Under the pieces are notes generated by a model. That model had not been told where the DNA came from. It did no database searches and saw only the letters and a program-made list of their open reading frames with translations. A DNA stretch of 64,000 bases, from contig NC_044009.1 of NCBI RefSeq assembly GCF_900496995.4, forward strand, positions 11,440,001-11,504,000, in the 5' to 3' direction. This document shows, piece by piece, positions 49,882 to 60,961 of this stretch. The translations under genes and the position numbers were made by a program. Numbering within the stretch: the first letter of the stretch is position 1; every line of letters starts with the position of its first letter. Source of the stretch: Aquila chrysaetos chrysaetos. Its lineage: Eukaryota; Chordata; Aves; Accipitriformes; Accipitridae.

Positions 49882-52800
49882 GTGAGCGACTAGGATGCTT
49901 AAGGCAGTTCTGAAGCACCTGTACTTCCCTGTTGCAGTGGCTAGTGTGCACCTCCACTCATATATCCAGGCATGCAAATATCCGAGAGCAGCAGCTGGGA
50001 GATTCCCCACTGTGTTACTATTCATCAGAAGCAGAAGCCCAAACCTACCTTTCACAGGTGCCATTTCCACTGTGGCCAAGAGCACCGGTGCATTCAGCAG
50101 GGGAGAAGTCCTCACGCTCTGTGCTTGGGAACAGCTACAGGTGCTTTGCTCCAAACCTGGGCTGGGGATGGGGCCAAGAGCCGGGCTGTTACACCGGCTG
50201 CTGATCAGCTGCTGGATCAGCTTTGCAGAGGCTGAGCTCAATAGGCAGCCCCATCAGCAGCCCTTACCCCTAAAGAGGCATGCCATGTACGCAGGAGACC
50301 ATAGTCACATAGCTAAGCTGCAGCCAGCTCAACCCCTCTGCTGTCTGCTTTCCTGCCAGCATTGTAGGTCAGGCACAGGCAAGCAGGTACATCCTCTTCC
50401 TCCCTGGGGTCTCCTTTGGGTGATGCAGGGCATGAGCGGGGTGCTGTAGCCATTGCAAGGGGCTCCAGACTCAGGTCCAAGCTTTGCTCCATCAAGCAAG
50501 ATCCAAGCACCTCATGCCAAAAACACTCTTGTATCCCTACCCTCCCTAGCCCCCAGCCCGTTGAGCAATCCCTTACTGCAGGAAGCCATAGGCAAGCAGC
50601 AAGCCTGGTTCAGCTCTTTGGGAGGGTGTACGGGTTCAGGGAGAAACTGAGGTTCAGCTTTTGAGTGGCTGGAAATACCTGTCTAATCCTAATCCTAATC
50701 CGCCACCTAAGCCCTATCAAGGCTGGGGTTTCATGCCCCTTCCCTATCATCTGTTTCTTTGCACCTTTCTGCTTGGGCCTCTCCTGGTACCCACAAACCA
50801 CCCTGAGGGTCTCGACACCCTGAGGGAAGGTGCCTAGTTTGTGCCACCCAATTACACGTGCGGCTCCAGATCCCCATTCTGCAGAACATCTTCATCCATA
50901 CTGACTAGCAAATTAACTAAGGGTGCTCTGCTCTCAACAGGCTGGGGAGATGACATTGAATGGGCACAGACATACGAAGAAGGTTTAGCACGATCAAAAA
51001 CCAGGTAATCCTCAATTCTTGTTATGCCTTTTGGTTCATATGTTTAACTGCACAGAACAAAGCTATGCTCTAACATGATGTTCAGACTGTGCCTTGTATT
51101 TTCCTGTATGGTAGGGAGGCTGTACAAGATCTTGGTGAGAGCTTACCTTCCAGGAGCTGAGCAAATGCCCTTGCAGAGCGTCCAGTGTTACCTTCTCAGT
51201 GATACACCCCTCTGTACGTGGCTGTGTTCACACCTCCCTGCTAGCCTGGCTGCTATTGCTCTCACAATGTAAATATATCCCTGGAGCAACTCAGTGCCTT
51301 AACACTTTGCAAGTGCAGTCTGTAAGAGGTCTGAATTGCCTCCCCACTCCTTTCCTGCAATGTCGTTTCAGCAAGAAGCCACTGATGGTTATTCACCACT
51401 TGGAAGAGTGTCCTTACAGCCAAGGTGAGCAAAGCAAACCCTTCCAAACCACCTGGGGGATCCAAATCTGTCAGTGCTCATTCCTTAAAAAGCATTTGAG
51501 CACTTGGGGTGAAGCCTTTCCAGCACATGCAGGGAAAGGGAGAGACAGTAAATCCACTGGGGACCCTTGAGAAGAGCTGGGGAATAAAACAGTTGTAAAG
51601 TTTTTCTGGGCAGTAACATGCTCTGGGTCAAAACTTCCCTGGCTACAAAACAAGCAGGTAGACACCAAGCTTTCCTCCTTTATCCTCTTTCACACCCCTG
51701 ATCTCCTGTCAGTTCTCCTTCCTGCCTACTCCCAACTCCCTGGGCCCCAGCAAGCATGGAAATCATCAGCTCATGTGATTAAAGCTTGGGGAAGTTGTAT
51801 CCCCTCAGAAAGAGGCCCTGAAAGTAGACCATATCAAGCCAGTGAGGTTAGGCATCACGCTGCCTCCCTTGCATAGTTTTATACTGTGGCTTTGAATAAA
51901 AGGGAGAGTCAGACACCAGGAAAATTATCTTTATAGCCTCATATTCACCGATTCACAGGGACTGCAACATGCCTTTATTGGCGTACTTTCATCTGCAGAC
52001 AAGAACTTTAGAAGTGCAACAGTTTACAGCCTTGGAAAGCTCAAATCATCTTCTGGCCTGCAAGAGCATCTGCTACCATCTGTTTTATACACTTTCCTCT
52101 TACTCTTATGAGGCCTCCTGCCAAAAAGTGTGTCAGACCACTCACTATCACTTGATAACCTCCTCGGTTATCGAGAACAAAGTGAGGTTTGTCAGGGAAG
52201 TCTGGCCCCACCATGTCTTATGAAAGTTCTGTAAGTATTTGTTCCCCCAAATGCATACAGCATAAATTGTGCAGACAATTCACATGCTCTGTAGTAGCAG
52301 TGTAGTAGACAGCCGAATAAAGCCAAGCTGTATGCATTCATGACCTGTTCAGCCCCTGGGAAGGAAATATGTCTGTACACCAGCATTTCAGTTCCTCAAG
52401 GACTAAATGTCTTTTGCATTTTACTTTACGAGAACCAAGTCCTCCATGCTTTGTGGGACATATGCGTATCAAAGTGGTGCCGGTCATTTACTGGGTGTAT
52501 TTAGGATCAATATAAGATGTTGCAAACCCATGAAAAGCAGTGATCCAGATTTTTTTTTCCCACCCAAGTAATGTATTTCTCTTTCTTCTAGCTTTAAGGA
52601 AAGCATTTGCTTCTAGCCCAGAAATCCAGCAGATGGCTCAGGAGGACTTCATCATGCTCAATCTGGTAGTAAGTTTGTATTTTAAAATATTAATTGAAAT
52701 GTTTACTGGGGAGTGGAATAAGCCATATTAAAAGCAGAAATGGATTCACTTTGCACAGCTTTGAAGTTGTATTTGAAATTCTCTTTTTTCTCCCACTTGT

Positions 52801-55186
52801 CTGGGGATGTACAACAGGGTTTGCAAAACACCAACGCAGTTCCTCCTTGGAGAGAAGGCAGGGCGACACTGCCATACACATGTATGCATACTTACTGGTA
52901 TGGAAATACCATTTTATATACTCCAACCACAGGTAGTATTCTGATAAAAGGAAAAAATACTCAGTCATCAGGCTTTCTGAGTTACCTGCCTGCGGTTTCT
53001 GTCCTCATCCCCAAGCATCTAGGAGGGGACAGCTTGGACAGACCAGGGAAAGTCCCTACTTGATCACACCAGAATTGTCAGTTTTTGGTAGATGAGGCAA
53101 GCTCAGCTGATTCAGGCCATTTCTAGCGCTCAGACAGTTACCCGTCACTAAGAGGCTATCTAACTCCGACAGCATTCCAGCAGTGATGACAACATGGCAC
53201 CTGATGGCCATTACGTCCCTCGGATCCTCTTTGTGGGTGAGTCTCTGGGGTCAGGGGAATCATCACTGAAGCTAGAGAAATAACCCAGACTTTCAGAGTG
53301 AACAGCTTAACCACACAAATAAAAATTGGGCCTTATTTCAGCGTACTTGAGCAATCAGAGCTTAAGTCAGGCACCCAAAACCACTACCATCTTTTTAAAA
53401 ACAGGACTGTGACAGTCTCGTTCCGCTAGTGGAAATGAACAGCATGTCACTGCTATTAACTGCTAACATATATCCTTTAAGAGTTTGGGCCTGCCTACGT
53501 GACTCTGTGCCACAACAGCTGAATATAGCCTCTTACTCCCAGCCTGTCCTCAGATGAATGACAAATGCTCTGTCCAAGGGCAGAGCAAAGGCCCGTCACC
53601 AACCGTGACCAACAACTATACAAAAGGCAAACTTACCATCAAACTGCTGGGTATGAAGGGGACAATGGGCAATAATCTTGAGCCAACAGACAAGGCTTGT
53701 GCGTAGAGGATCTGTTCATGATGAGTTTCAGAAGTAGACTTCATTAATGTACAGCTGCTGAAAGCCTGGTGCTTCCAGATGTACTTTTCCAGCCATAAAA
53801 AGGCCAATCAACACCATTTTAAAAGGCTTTTATCCTCACAAAATTATTCACCACAGCCCCACTTCACAAAGCCAGAGTTGCTAATATCTTGTACTTTTTT
53901 TCCCCCTCAAGATCCTTCAATGACAGTTCGAGCTGATCTAACTGGCAAATATGGGAACAGGATGTACGCTTACGAACCAGAAGATATTTCGACCTGTGAG
54001 TGAAATGGGCACTTTACTGATCCCTTTTTAGCCATCTCAAGTTTATACAAGACAAATGTCGTTCAGGGAAGAGGGTATAAGAGAATCTTGAGAAATGCTG
54101 GATCTATTTCTGCAGTAAAACTTGCTCAAAGTCCTTTATAAACATGAATGAAGTAAATTTAGTGTAAGTGCCTTCTAGGAAAAACCATTGCTGAATACTT
54201 CTGAAGAACTGGGCAGTAAAGTATGGTGAGATTGTCCTCAGTCTCTGAAGCAGGCTGGCAGAGTTTCCAAACACTGTGGAAGTTTGGCCCCAAAACCCCA
54301 CCTGTGTCAGTTCAAGGCACTTGCAGACTTGAGTACGCTGCTGCTCTGCTTCATAACCTGAACCGCAGAAGCTGTTTCAGTACTTCTCGCCCTAGGGGTA
54401 ACCAAAGTTTAAAAATACATATTCCACAAAGGCTGGAATTAATTCCTAAGGCTTGATGTCTCTGCACTCCCCTCTCCTGGCTGGCCACTTTAATAACACT
54501 TTGAGAATTGTATGTTTCTGAGGTCTCGATCCCCAGATTATAGCAAATTGGGATAAGCCAGATTCAAAAGCTGTGGGTAACAGAACAAACCACTTCCCAC
54601 ATACAAGCAGCTAACAATAACCCTGTGATCTGGGTTCACAGTCTTTTCTAGTTTTTCCACTCCAACAGCACACAGACTTTTGTCTGACACTCAGACAAAG
54701 CTTTGAACCTCATGGGACACCTGCAGAATACAGAAAAGAGCATCTGTACCCCCCACGAACACCATCAGATGAACTGGTGTATTCTAATGGCATTCTGACA
54801 CTGGAGCATCGATTAAAACACAACATTATATACACTTTTGCCACCAAGAGGAGTTAATGAAATAGTCCAAGAGAAAGAGCGGGGGGTGAATTAATTTCTC
54901 CCAAATCAGTGTCTGAATATTTTCTAGAAGCCAATCACTAGTTGCAGTCAACACCTGTTGCTGAGACAAAATAACTAGTCAAAACTACTCATTAAAATTG
55001 AAAAAAAAAAAAAAAGTTTTTTTAAAGACCTTTTAGAAGTCTAGCTATCCAGAGTGGCTTTAATTTCTGACCTTAAGCTGTGTAGACGTAGGAATCTTCC
55101 CTGTCATCCTTAGTATCTGCAGTGCTTTCTCCGCAGTGATTGAAAACATGAGACAAGCAAAGCTGCTTCTGCGCACAGAGCTCTGA
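49743..55186 (+). CDS. Anterior gradient (AGR) family protein, complete, 176 residues; candidate AGR1
   Basis: Seven coding exons (49743-49881, 50941-51004, 51372-51424, 52592-52668, 53173-53236, 53912-53995, 55137-55186) join in one frame of 531 nt. AGR proteins are ER-resident or secreted members of the protein disulphide isomerase superfamily that assist folding and can act extracellularly. Seen: a signal peptide (about 1-20, ending TVAA), a short acidic linker, the family block [23 protein letters not shown] with the single-cysteine CPYS motif at 81-84 (human AGR2 CPHS, AGR3 CQYS), [29 protein letters not shown], and C-terminal RTEL (compare KTEL in AGR2, QSEL in AGR3). Length equals human AGR2 (175). 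A at -3 supports the ATG. The core looks somewhat closer to AGR3, but AGR2 and AGR3 sit together on another chromosome in human, while this gene lies between TRAF3IP1 and USP40; AGR1/Ag1 orthology is inferred, not proven. Confidence 0.95.
50683..50701. repeat. Three tandem CTAATC units
   Basis: A short perfect hexamer repeat in AGR intron 1. It is not the vertebrate telomere unit (CCCTAA). Confidence 0.9.
50941..51004 (+). CDS. AGR gene coding exon 2
   Basis: It encodes [20 protein letters not shown] and T, the conserved start of the thioredoxin-like fold. The acceptor is CTCAACAG and the donor GTAATC. It enters in phase 1 and leaves in phase 2. Confidence 0.96.
51372..51424 (+). CDS. AGR gene coding exon 3: CPYS motif
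   Basis: It encodes [18 protein letters not shown], carrying the single active-site-like cysteine (residue 81). The second cysteine of a classical CXXC is Ser, as in AGR2 and AGR3. The acceptor is TTTCAG and the donor GTGAGC. Confidence 0.97.
52592..52668 (+). CDS. AGR gene coding exon 4
   Basis: It encodes [20 protein letters not shown] and MLNLV, matching the AGR helix and central strand (AGR3 has MAQNKFIMLNL). The donor is GTA|GTAAGT, ending in phase 0. Confidence 0.96.
53173..53236 (+). CDS. AGR gene coding exon 5
   Basis: It encodes [20 protein letters not shown] and V, including the proline (residue 126) that corresponds to the cis-proline of thioredoxin folds. The acceptor is CCGACAG, with a rather poor pyrimidine tract; the donor is GTGAGT. 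Confidence 0.95.
53912..53995 (+). CDS. AGR gene coding exon 6
   Basis: It encodes [20 protein letters not shown] then YEPEDIST, closely matching DPSLTVRADI and YEP of AGR2/AGR3. The acceptor has a strong pyrimidine tract ending CAAG; the donor is GTGAGT. Confidence 0.97.
55137..55186 (+). CDS. AGR gene coding exon 7: C-terminus and stop
   Basis: It encodes [16 protein letters not shown] and a TGA stop at 55184-55186. The RTEL end is a KDEL-like retrieval tetrapeptide variant. The acceptor is TTTCTCCGCAG. Confidence 0.95.
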
Positions 55187-55187
55187 G

Positions 55188-55236
55188 CCCGGGGCAGCAC
55201 CGACTTGCACACACGTGCTGAGATGACAGCCCCGGG
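55188..55236 (+). other. Predicted stem-loop just after the AGR stop codon
   Basis: CCCGGGG (55188-55194) can pair with CCCCGGG (55230-55236), and inside it CAGCAC (55195-55200) with GTGCTG (55215-55220), leaving a 14-nt loop and a one-sided 9-nt bulge. It starts 2 nt after the TGA, in the 3' UTR. Any regulatory role is inference. Confidence 0.5.
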
Positions 55237-55759
55237 AGTGCCGAGCGATGCAGAGCGGCACACGCGGCCCGTCCTTGTGCCTCCCCTCGCAGACCTTTGT
55301 CAAGAAGCCACGGTCACGAGAACTTGGTGCAATAGATACACCCACTGATTTTTAAGTAGCAGTCTATCTTAATGACTTTACAGTTATCATTAATAGAGGA
55401 GAACTGTCTTTTGTAGCGTTCACAACCTCTTCTTTACCCCAACTGGTGTCATTCTAAAAAGGACACTTTGATTATAAATACATTTTCTAAGTTTGTCTTG
55501 CGCGTACCTAGCTACGTTGTACTTGTTGCAGTCATTTTTCCACAGCACAACTTCTTTTTTTTTCCTCTTCTTCTTAAGCCGTAAGTCTTCTAGTTTGAAA
55601 GGCTTTTAGTATAGTGAGAAACAAAAGCATGCAACCATATGTGAAGATGGGTTTTGTATTTTCATTGCTTTGTGAATTGCCATGCTCACTAATGTGAATT
55701 TCAGAAAATGGTTTTATTATTATTTGTTAAAAATTTTGCTGTATAATTCAAACAACAAA

Positions 55760-55765
55760 AATAAA
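55760..55765 (+). terminator. Candidate AGR polyadenylation signal
   Basis: AATAAA on the plus strand 574 nt after the stop codon, the first canonical hexamer downstream that I see. It would give a 3' UTR of about 600 nt. Confidence 0.55.
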
Positions 55766-56832
55766 GGAGCAGCCCATTTCCTTTCCACATTTCTTTTCCT
55801 TGATTTCCACATTATTTTATGTGCACGGCCATAATAAAAAAAAAATTGATACTCTGCAGAACTGAGCAAGTCCCTCTTATCACAATGTGGCTGTTAACCA
55901 AGCGCATTCAGCCTCCAGCTGGGCACACTGAGTCTATGATATGAAAATCAAGAATCTGTAAATCACTGCAAGTAAATTCTGACTGGGGAATCATTAATGG
56001 CCCTGAAACCCACCCCAAAGGAAGATACGCTTGATGTGTATGTTGCAGCTACAGCTGTGCTGTTTCTGCAGTAATCATACTAAGCTTAATTAGCTGGATT
56101 AGACAAACAGGCATCGGTTCAACAGAAACTATCGTGGCTGCACCTACTTACAATCCAAAAAACAAAAACCCCACCACAGCCTGTCCCTGTCAGGAGCATC
56201 CCATGGGAACAAAACAAAGCACACTAGCTAACAAATACCTTTCTTTTTTTGAGCAAAAGGGCTGGTGGGTGGGAGGAAGGTTAAACTTCTTTCAGCATTA
56301 AGAACACAGGTATAATTCACAGAAGTCACCTGGGAGCTGTTGCGTAAGCACAGGCTGCTGGCAGGGGCTTACAGTCAAAATGTGGCTCTGAGCAGCGATG
56401 GCAGCCAGAGGAGATGGCTACGGCAGCAGAATTACAGTGCCCTCAGCAGCTTCTGTGTGAAACGCAGAAGACTGCGCGTGTTCAGAAGTGATCAGCGATT
56501 CCCTGTGATCACCAGGAAAAAGAGAATTAAAGAGGAATTTGAAGACAAGGCCTGCAGCAGATTGAGCCCCTGGGAGAAGTTGCAGATGAGACAAATAAAA
56601 GGGCAAATAAAGACAGGGATCAGCCGTAGGGGAGAAGAGCAACCCTGGGGTTACCCAGCAGAGACAGGAGGGCTGGTTGGAGCTCAGAGCAGAGGTGGGA
56701 GCAGTTCAGAGAGGACAATGATGGGCTGAGTACTGCCACAGGACCCGAGGTGGTCAGAGAGGGGCATCCTGGCGGGTACCTGCGTGAGGGAGGCTGCCGG
56801 CACAGAGGGGCAGAGGGCACCTCAGAGCTCAG

Positions 56833-56854
56833 TGAGCAATGCCGGCATTGCTCA
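56833..56854. repeat. 22-bp perfect palindrome
   Basis: The arm TGAGCAATGCC is followed at once by its exact reverse complement, centred on CCGG. It lies in intergenic sequence about 1.6 kb past the AGR stop codon. Function unknown. Confidence 0.95.
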
Positions 56855-58421
56855 GATGCTACCGCAGTGGGCCACAGAGGAAATTAAACACGGTTAACCC
56901 CTAGAACGAGTAAGAGTTACTTAACTGCAGTAAAACTTTTCAGCAAGGAAGCAAGCACAACAGCCTAAGGCCAGTTTTGTTTTCTTTTTTCTAAATATGT
57001 TTCTCCCCAGTGATTAGCAAGGACATTTTAGCAAAAGCAGGTGTTTAACCTCTACTGATCACCATCTGAAATACGACCACCAGAATTAAAATCTGTTTGG
57101 GCTGCAGTTAAAGTTTATAGGAAAGCTTTGTAATGCAGGAATTTATAGATGCGTTAACCACGAAGCTGATACTCTCTTTGGAAGAAACCCACAAACTAGC
57201 AAGATCGATGCTCTTACAAGGCACAAACGCCTAGATCAAACAGGAGCAGAAGCAGCAGTACTTGCAAACCCCATTCAATAAACACAGCTGATAGGCCTTC
57301 ACTGCCTGGCCGTAATAAAGATCCACGGAAAGAGCTGTATCATTATCACATCCTTTGCATTTATCTGCACACAGAGCTGTGCTGACCAAGGGTCAGCCAG
57401 AAAACAGAAAGATAACAGTTTAGTTGTTAGCTTTCCATGCACTGACTCCAGGGCTGGGAGCTCGCACCTCTTGGTCTCTCTAAGCTTGCTTGCAAACTCA
57501 GCTTGGTATCGTTGCCTCCAGATGTTGTGGCCTTGGATACTGCAAGGTCTGAAGATTAACTCCTCAATTACAGGCAATGTCAGCAGAAGTATTGGCAAAA
57601 TCCCAAAATTGCAGCTAACCACGCTGGAAGGCATTCCTGGCACCCCCCTCCCTTCAGCTTCGGGCAAACAGCCAAAGCAGCCAGCAACTCCCAGAACCAG
57701 AGAGCTTCTCCTGCACGCAGCTTGCAGCCGCCGTGTCAGAGCTCACCTGCCCCAGCTCCATCCCTCTGCGCCGTTGCTCCTCCTTCTTGGGGTTTGTACC
57801 TCCAACACCCCTCAGAACGCAACAGCTCTGCTCAGCCGCCGCTGAGGGAGGATTGAAGTGAGCGAGGACTTGCTTTTTGTGTGGGCCACTTCCTCCTGCT
57901 CCATAATCGCTTCAGCAAACTAGAATGAGTTATGAGGAAAAGGAAAAGAGCTGAACACTTGCTCTTTTACAAGGACTGCCCCAGGAGCAGATACAAAAGA
58001 TAACCATTCCTTAGCAATCCATGTTTCTTACTCTATGCAGAGCCACAGTCCTCTAGATGATTTATGCTAGTTCCCTTAAAAAAATAGACCAGATTAATAT
58101 ATTTGTGCACAAACTAGGAGCTGGAATACTGGGAAGTAAATACTAGACCATGCTTTCTGAAGAAGAGGAGAAACACAAGCTAAAAATCACTTTAACTTGC
58201 ACCAAAATCCCAGTCCTCTAACTGAACCCAGGTCTTTGTACAGCGCAACCCCAGCCGGGTTGGGGAAAATTCTCAGAGATCGGAATGCTGTCTTAGGAAC
58301 AAATTTGGAAATTAAAGCTTAATGAAGGTTGTGCCCCATCCAACGTTAGAAACCAATTCATGCTATTCCCGATCAATGTATTTAGTGAGACATAGACAGA
58401 CAAATCAAATAGAAATTACTT

Positions 58422-58427
58422 TTTATT
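58422..58427 (-). terminator. Candidate USP40 polyadenylation signal
   Basis: TTTATT on the plus strand reads AATAAA on the minus strand, 2.5 kb past the USP40 stop. It is the first clear canonical hexamer I noticed there; a variant signal nearer the stop is possible. Confidence 0.3.
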
Positions 58428-59856
58428 TTGTGAAGAACACTTGAAAAATAAAGACGAAAGCTTTTCCAGGCTTTGGAATATAACCATCATAAACCGTGGA
58501 ATCACAAAGACTCCATTTTAAAAAGGTGTTCCCTCTCCCCACCCCCATTTTTAATGAACTCTCTCATTGTGGAATGACCCACAATAGTTTTAAGGAAAAA
58601 ATAGCATTTTGAGCCAACATTAGAAATAATCCAAGATTGGTTCAGTGCAGGCGCTGCTACATTACACTTTAACAAAGGCACATACTAAAATCCCCACGTT
58701 AGCACATGGAATCCATATTTAGATTTCTCCAAACTTCGTGTTTTCAAGAAGAGGCTAGCGTTATTAACAGGTAGGTGGGAGGGCTGAGGTCAGTACAGCT
58801 GTCCAGCAAGGAACTGGAGGAATTAAAGTGACAGCAAAGTAAGTGCAATGCAATGAAATAATCTGCAGACACAAACCTTTCTTGCTTACCTTAGTAATCA
58901 GCAGGTGTGATCATTTTTGGCTCGCAAGAACACTTGATACGGAAGAAGGCGATGCAAAATAAGATGGGGAAAGCAATTGGCTGCCCTCACCTTAGTCAGA
59001 AAATCTATCCATACTACTAGGATTTCAAGATTCAAGTAAAGCCTACCTACAACCGAAACAGTGAGGAAATTAAAATATCCTCCTCTTGAATGAATCAGCC
59101 TAAGAAAGCACAGAAGCACCTGCTGAATTTTGAAGATATGCAATGAAATAAATAATAATCATATGCTTCAAAGAGCTTTTGACTTTTTTTTTTCCTGATA
59201 GCTGAGAGTGTCAGTTTTTGTCTTGAAGCTGTCTGAAATACCAGAATATTGTTAACCTATAAAAGATAAATGAGAGATCTTCTCATATTAGCCAAAATTT
59301 TAGTAGTCTGCTGTACTGGCATCTTCTACATATACACAAAGCAGGTTAAACGTTTATGGTAGTCCCCAAAAGTGACTTGTATTTTGTTCTCTCATTAACA
59401 CAGATTTAACTAAGGATACCTCAGGCTTTGTTCAAAAGCTATTTTTGAACAATTGCTTTGCTCATTTCAGAACATGTTTCCGGACATTTGTGCAGTTCAA
59501 CAAAGCTCTGCAGTGTGTTTGAGAGCAGACTTCATGTGATACGGCAATCCATTTGCACAGGTTCCCAGCCGTTAACAGCCAAACACGTTAGATGCCACCA
59601 GCACGTCACTGCTGCACAGAAATGCTTGTATGTTATCTGCCACTGTTCCATTTTCGCCTTATCATTCAAAACATGTTTAGAATTTGATTGTAAACAATTA
59701 ACTCCATCAAGAGTTTGGGTTAATCTGTCAGTACTAGTTGTGCTCAACGAAAATTCTGAACCTGATGGGAAATTAAGTTATGAATAGTCACATACAGTGG
59801 GGGGAAACACAGTTTAAGTATTGTAAGCATTAAAAAAGTTTTGATAAAGATGCTGA

Positions 59857-60159
59857 AGTGTCAGATTCTGGTCAACCCCAATTCCCAGCCTCAGGGGTAA
59901 GAAAAATATGGTCTCTCATCAGCTAGTTACACACGTTCTCATTCTTGAGATCCAGTCTCATAAGCACTCGGTAAACATTTTACTTAATACTCAAGAACCT
60001 TTGTTACTGAGTTCAGCTGGTCGTCAGCCATATACATCCCCTTCTGTTACGGAGGCTGTAAATCAGCTTTGTGACACCAAGAGAAACTTCTTCCGAAATG
60101 TAACAAAGAATATTAGAACAATTGAAAAAATAAGAAATGAGGGAAAGTCCTCTGAATAA
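59857..60159 (+). other. Doubtful plus-strand terminal exon, 100 codons open
   Basis: The frame is open from 59857 to a TAA at 60157-60159, with ATG at 59908. The translation looks protein-like towards its end (TSPSVTEAVNQLCDTKRNFF, then basic KNIRTIEKIRNEGK). AATAAA follows at 60169 and again at about 60195. A same-frame open stretch at 59471-59787, preceded by a good acceptor (GCTTTGCTCATTTCAG), is separated from it by about 70 nt with several stops. It could be a gene end, a decayed gene or chance. I do not recognise the protein. Confidence 0.25.
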
Positions 60160-60384
60160 GAGTACTGAAAATAAATACAAGCCTTTTTCTTGAGTACAAT
60201 AAAACCCACTTAAGATCAAAAATCAGATCTGCCAATTTTTTCCATCTCTTTTGTTTGTTAATGAAGCTTATGGAAAAAAAAAAAAAAAAGCCCTAGCAAT
60301 TTTAAATATATAGGTTACCGCACTGTTGTTCCATATCGCAAAAGGTCTTCAGGTTTTAGAGCTTGACAGATTCTGAACTTACTC

Positions 60385-60409
60385 TTTTTTTTTTTTTTTT
60401 TTTTTTTTT
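60385..60409. repeat. 25-nt T run
   Basis: A homopolymer in the USP40 3' UTR side of the intergenic region (an A run on the minus strand). No retroposon body was recognised next to it. Confidence 0.95.
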
Positions 60410-60961
60410 GCCAATTCAGTACACTTTGTCCAGAGATTTTCACATTTCCTTCATTCCTGAAATCTGACTCCAGCTACTACAGACTTAGGTTTATATATAA
60501 AAAGACAAAAACAAATTCTGGTATCGCTAGTAACTTCAGTGACCAGAGATGAAAAACAAAATATCTAAAAAAAGAGATGTTTATGACTGCATTAAAAACC
60601 CAGCAACGCTGTAGTGATGGTGCAAGACATCAGCATCTGATCAAAAAAAAAAAAAAAAGCATTTAGGGTGATTACTAAACAGTCACCAAAAGGTTATACA
60701 ATATATTAATCAGCCTTCTCATGGATAAAGTGCATTTACCTAGCCTGAGAAAAAGTACCACATGGATAAAGGGATGCTAAAGCACTTCCCCCAAGAGAGA
60801 CTAGAAGAAAATCAGAGTTATCCTGAAACCTATATATCCAGTTTGTCTCAGTGATTCTTGAAGACACTTCAGGAAAGACCCTCTTGTTGGTCCAGTTGAG
60901 GTACTCCAAGCCAACTGAGTACATAGGTAGTATGGTCTGATCAGCAAATCATCTCCTGGTG

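Larger units (their letters stand above)
49882..55136 (+). other. AGR gene introns
   Basis: The six introns are 49882-50940, 51005-51371, 51425-52591, 52669-53172, 53237-53911 and 53996-55136. They contain a triplicated CTAATC unit at 50683-50701 and an A run near 54999-55014, with no recognised gene, RNA or mobile element. Long open frames overlapping coding exon 1 and intron 1 on both strands (49672-50449) are shadows in GC-richer sequence. Confidence 0.8.
55187..60961. other. Convergent intergenic region, AGR gene to USP40
   Basis: Holds the AGR 3' UTR on the plus side, the USP40 3' UTR on the minus side, a 22-bp palindrome (56833-56854), a hairpin at 59428-59452, A and T runs (60274-60289, 60385-60409) and a doubtful plus-strand terminal exon (59857-60159). 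Open frames at 56340-56729 and 57471-57845 on the plus strand have no recognised similarity. Confidence 0.7.

Noticed and set aside
49672-50241. 189-codon minus-strand frame and overlapping plus-strand frames around AGR coding exon 1
   Set aside because: They overlap a well supported coding exon and its intron and have no independent support.
50683-50701. CTAATC repeats as an interstitial telomere
   Set aside because: The unit differs from CCCTAA and there are only three copies.
55184-55240. TGA followed by a hairpin containing ATGA, considered as a selenocysteine codon with SECIS element
   Set aside because: The TGA lies exactly after the conserved family C-terminus (RTEL), and the ATGA is on the 3' side of the stem without the matching GA quartet.
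56340-56729. 129-codon plus-strand frame with a basic stretch (RKKRIKEEFED)
   Set aside because: It faintly recalls a motif I associate with HJURP, a gene found near USP40 in mammals, but the match is too short and nothing else of that protein is present.
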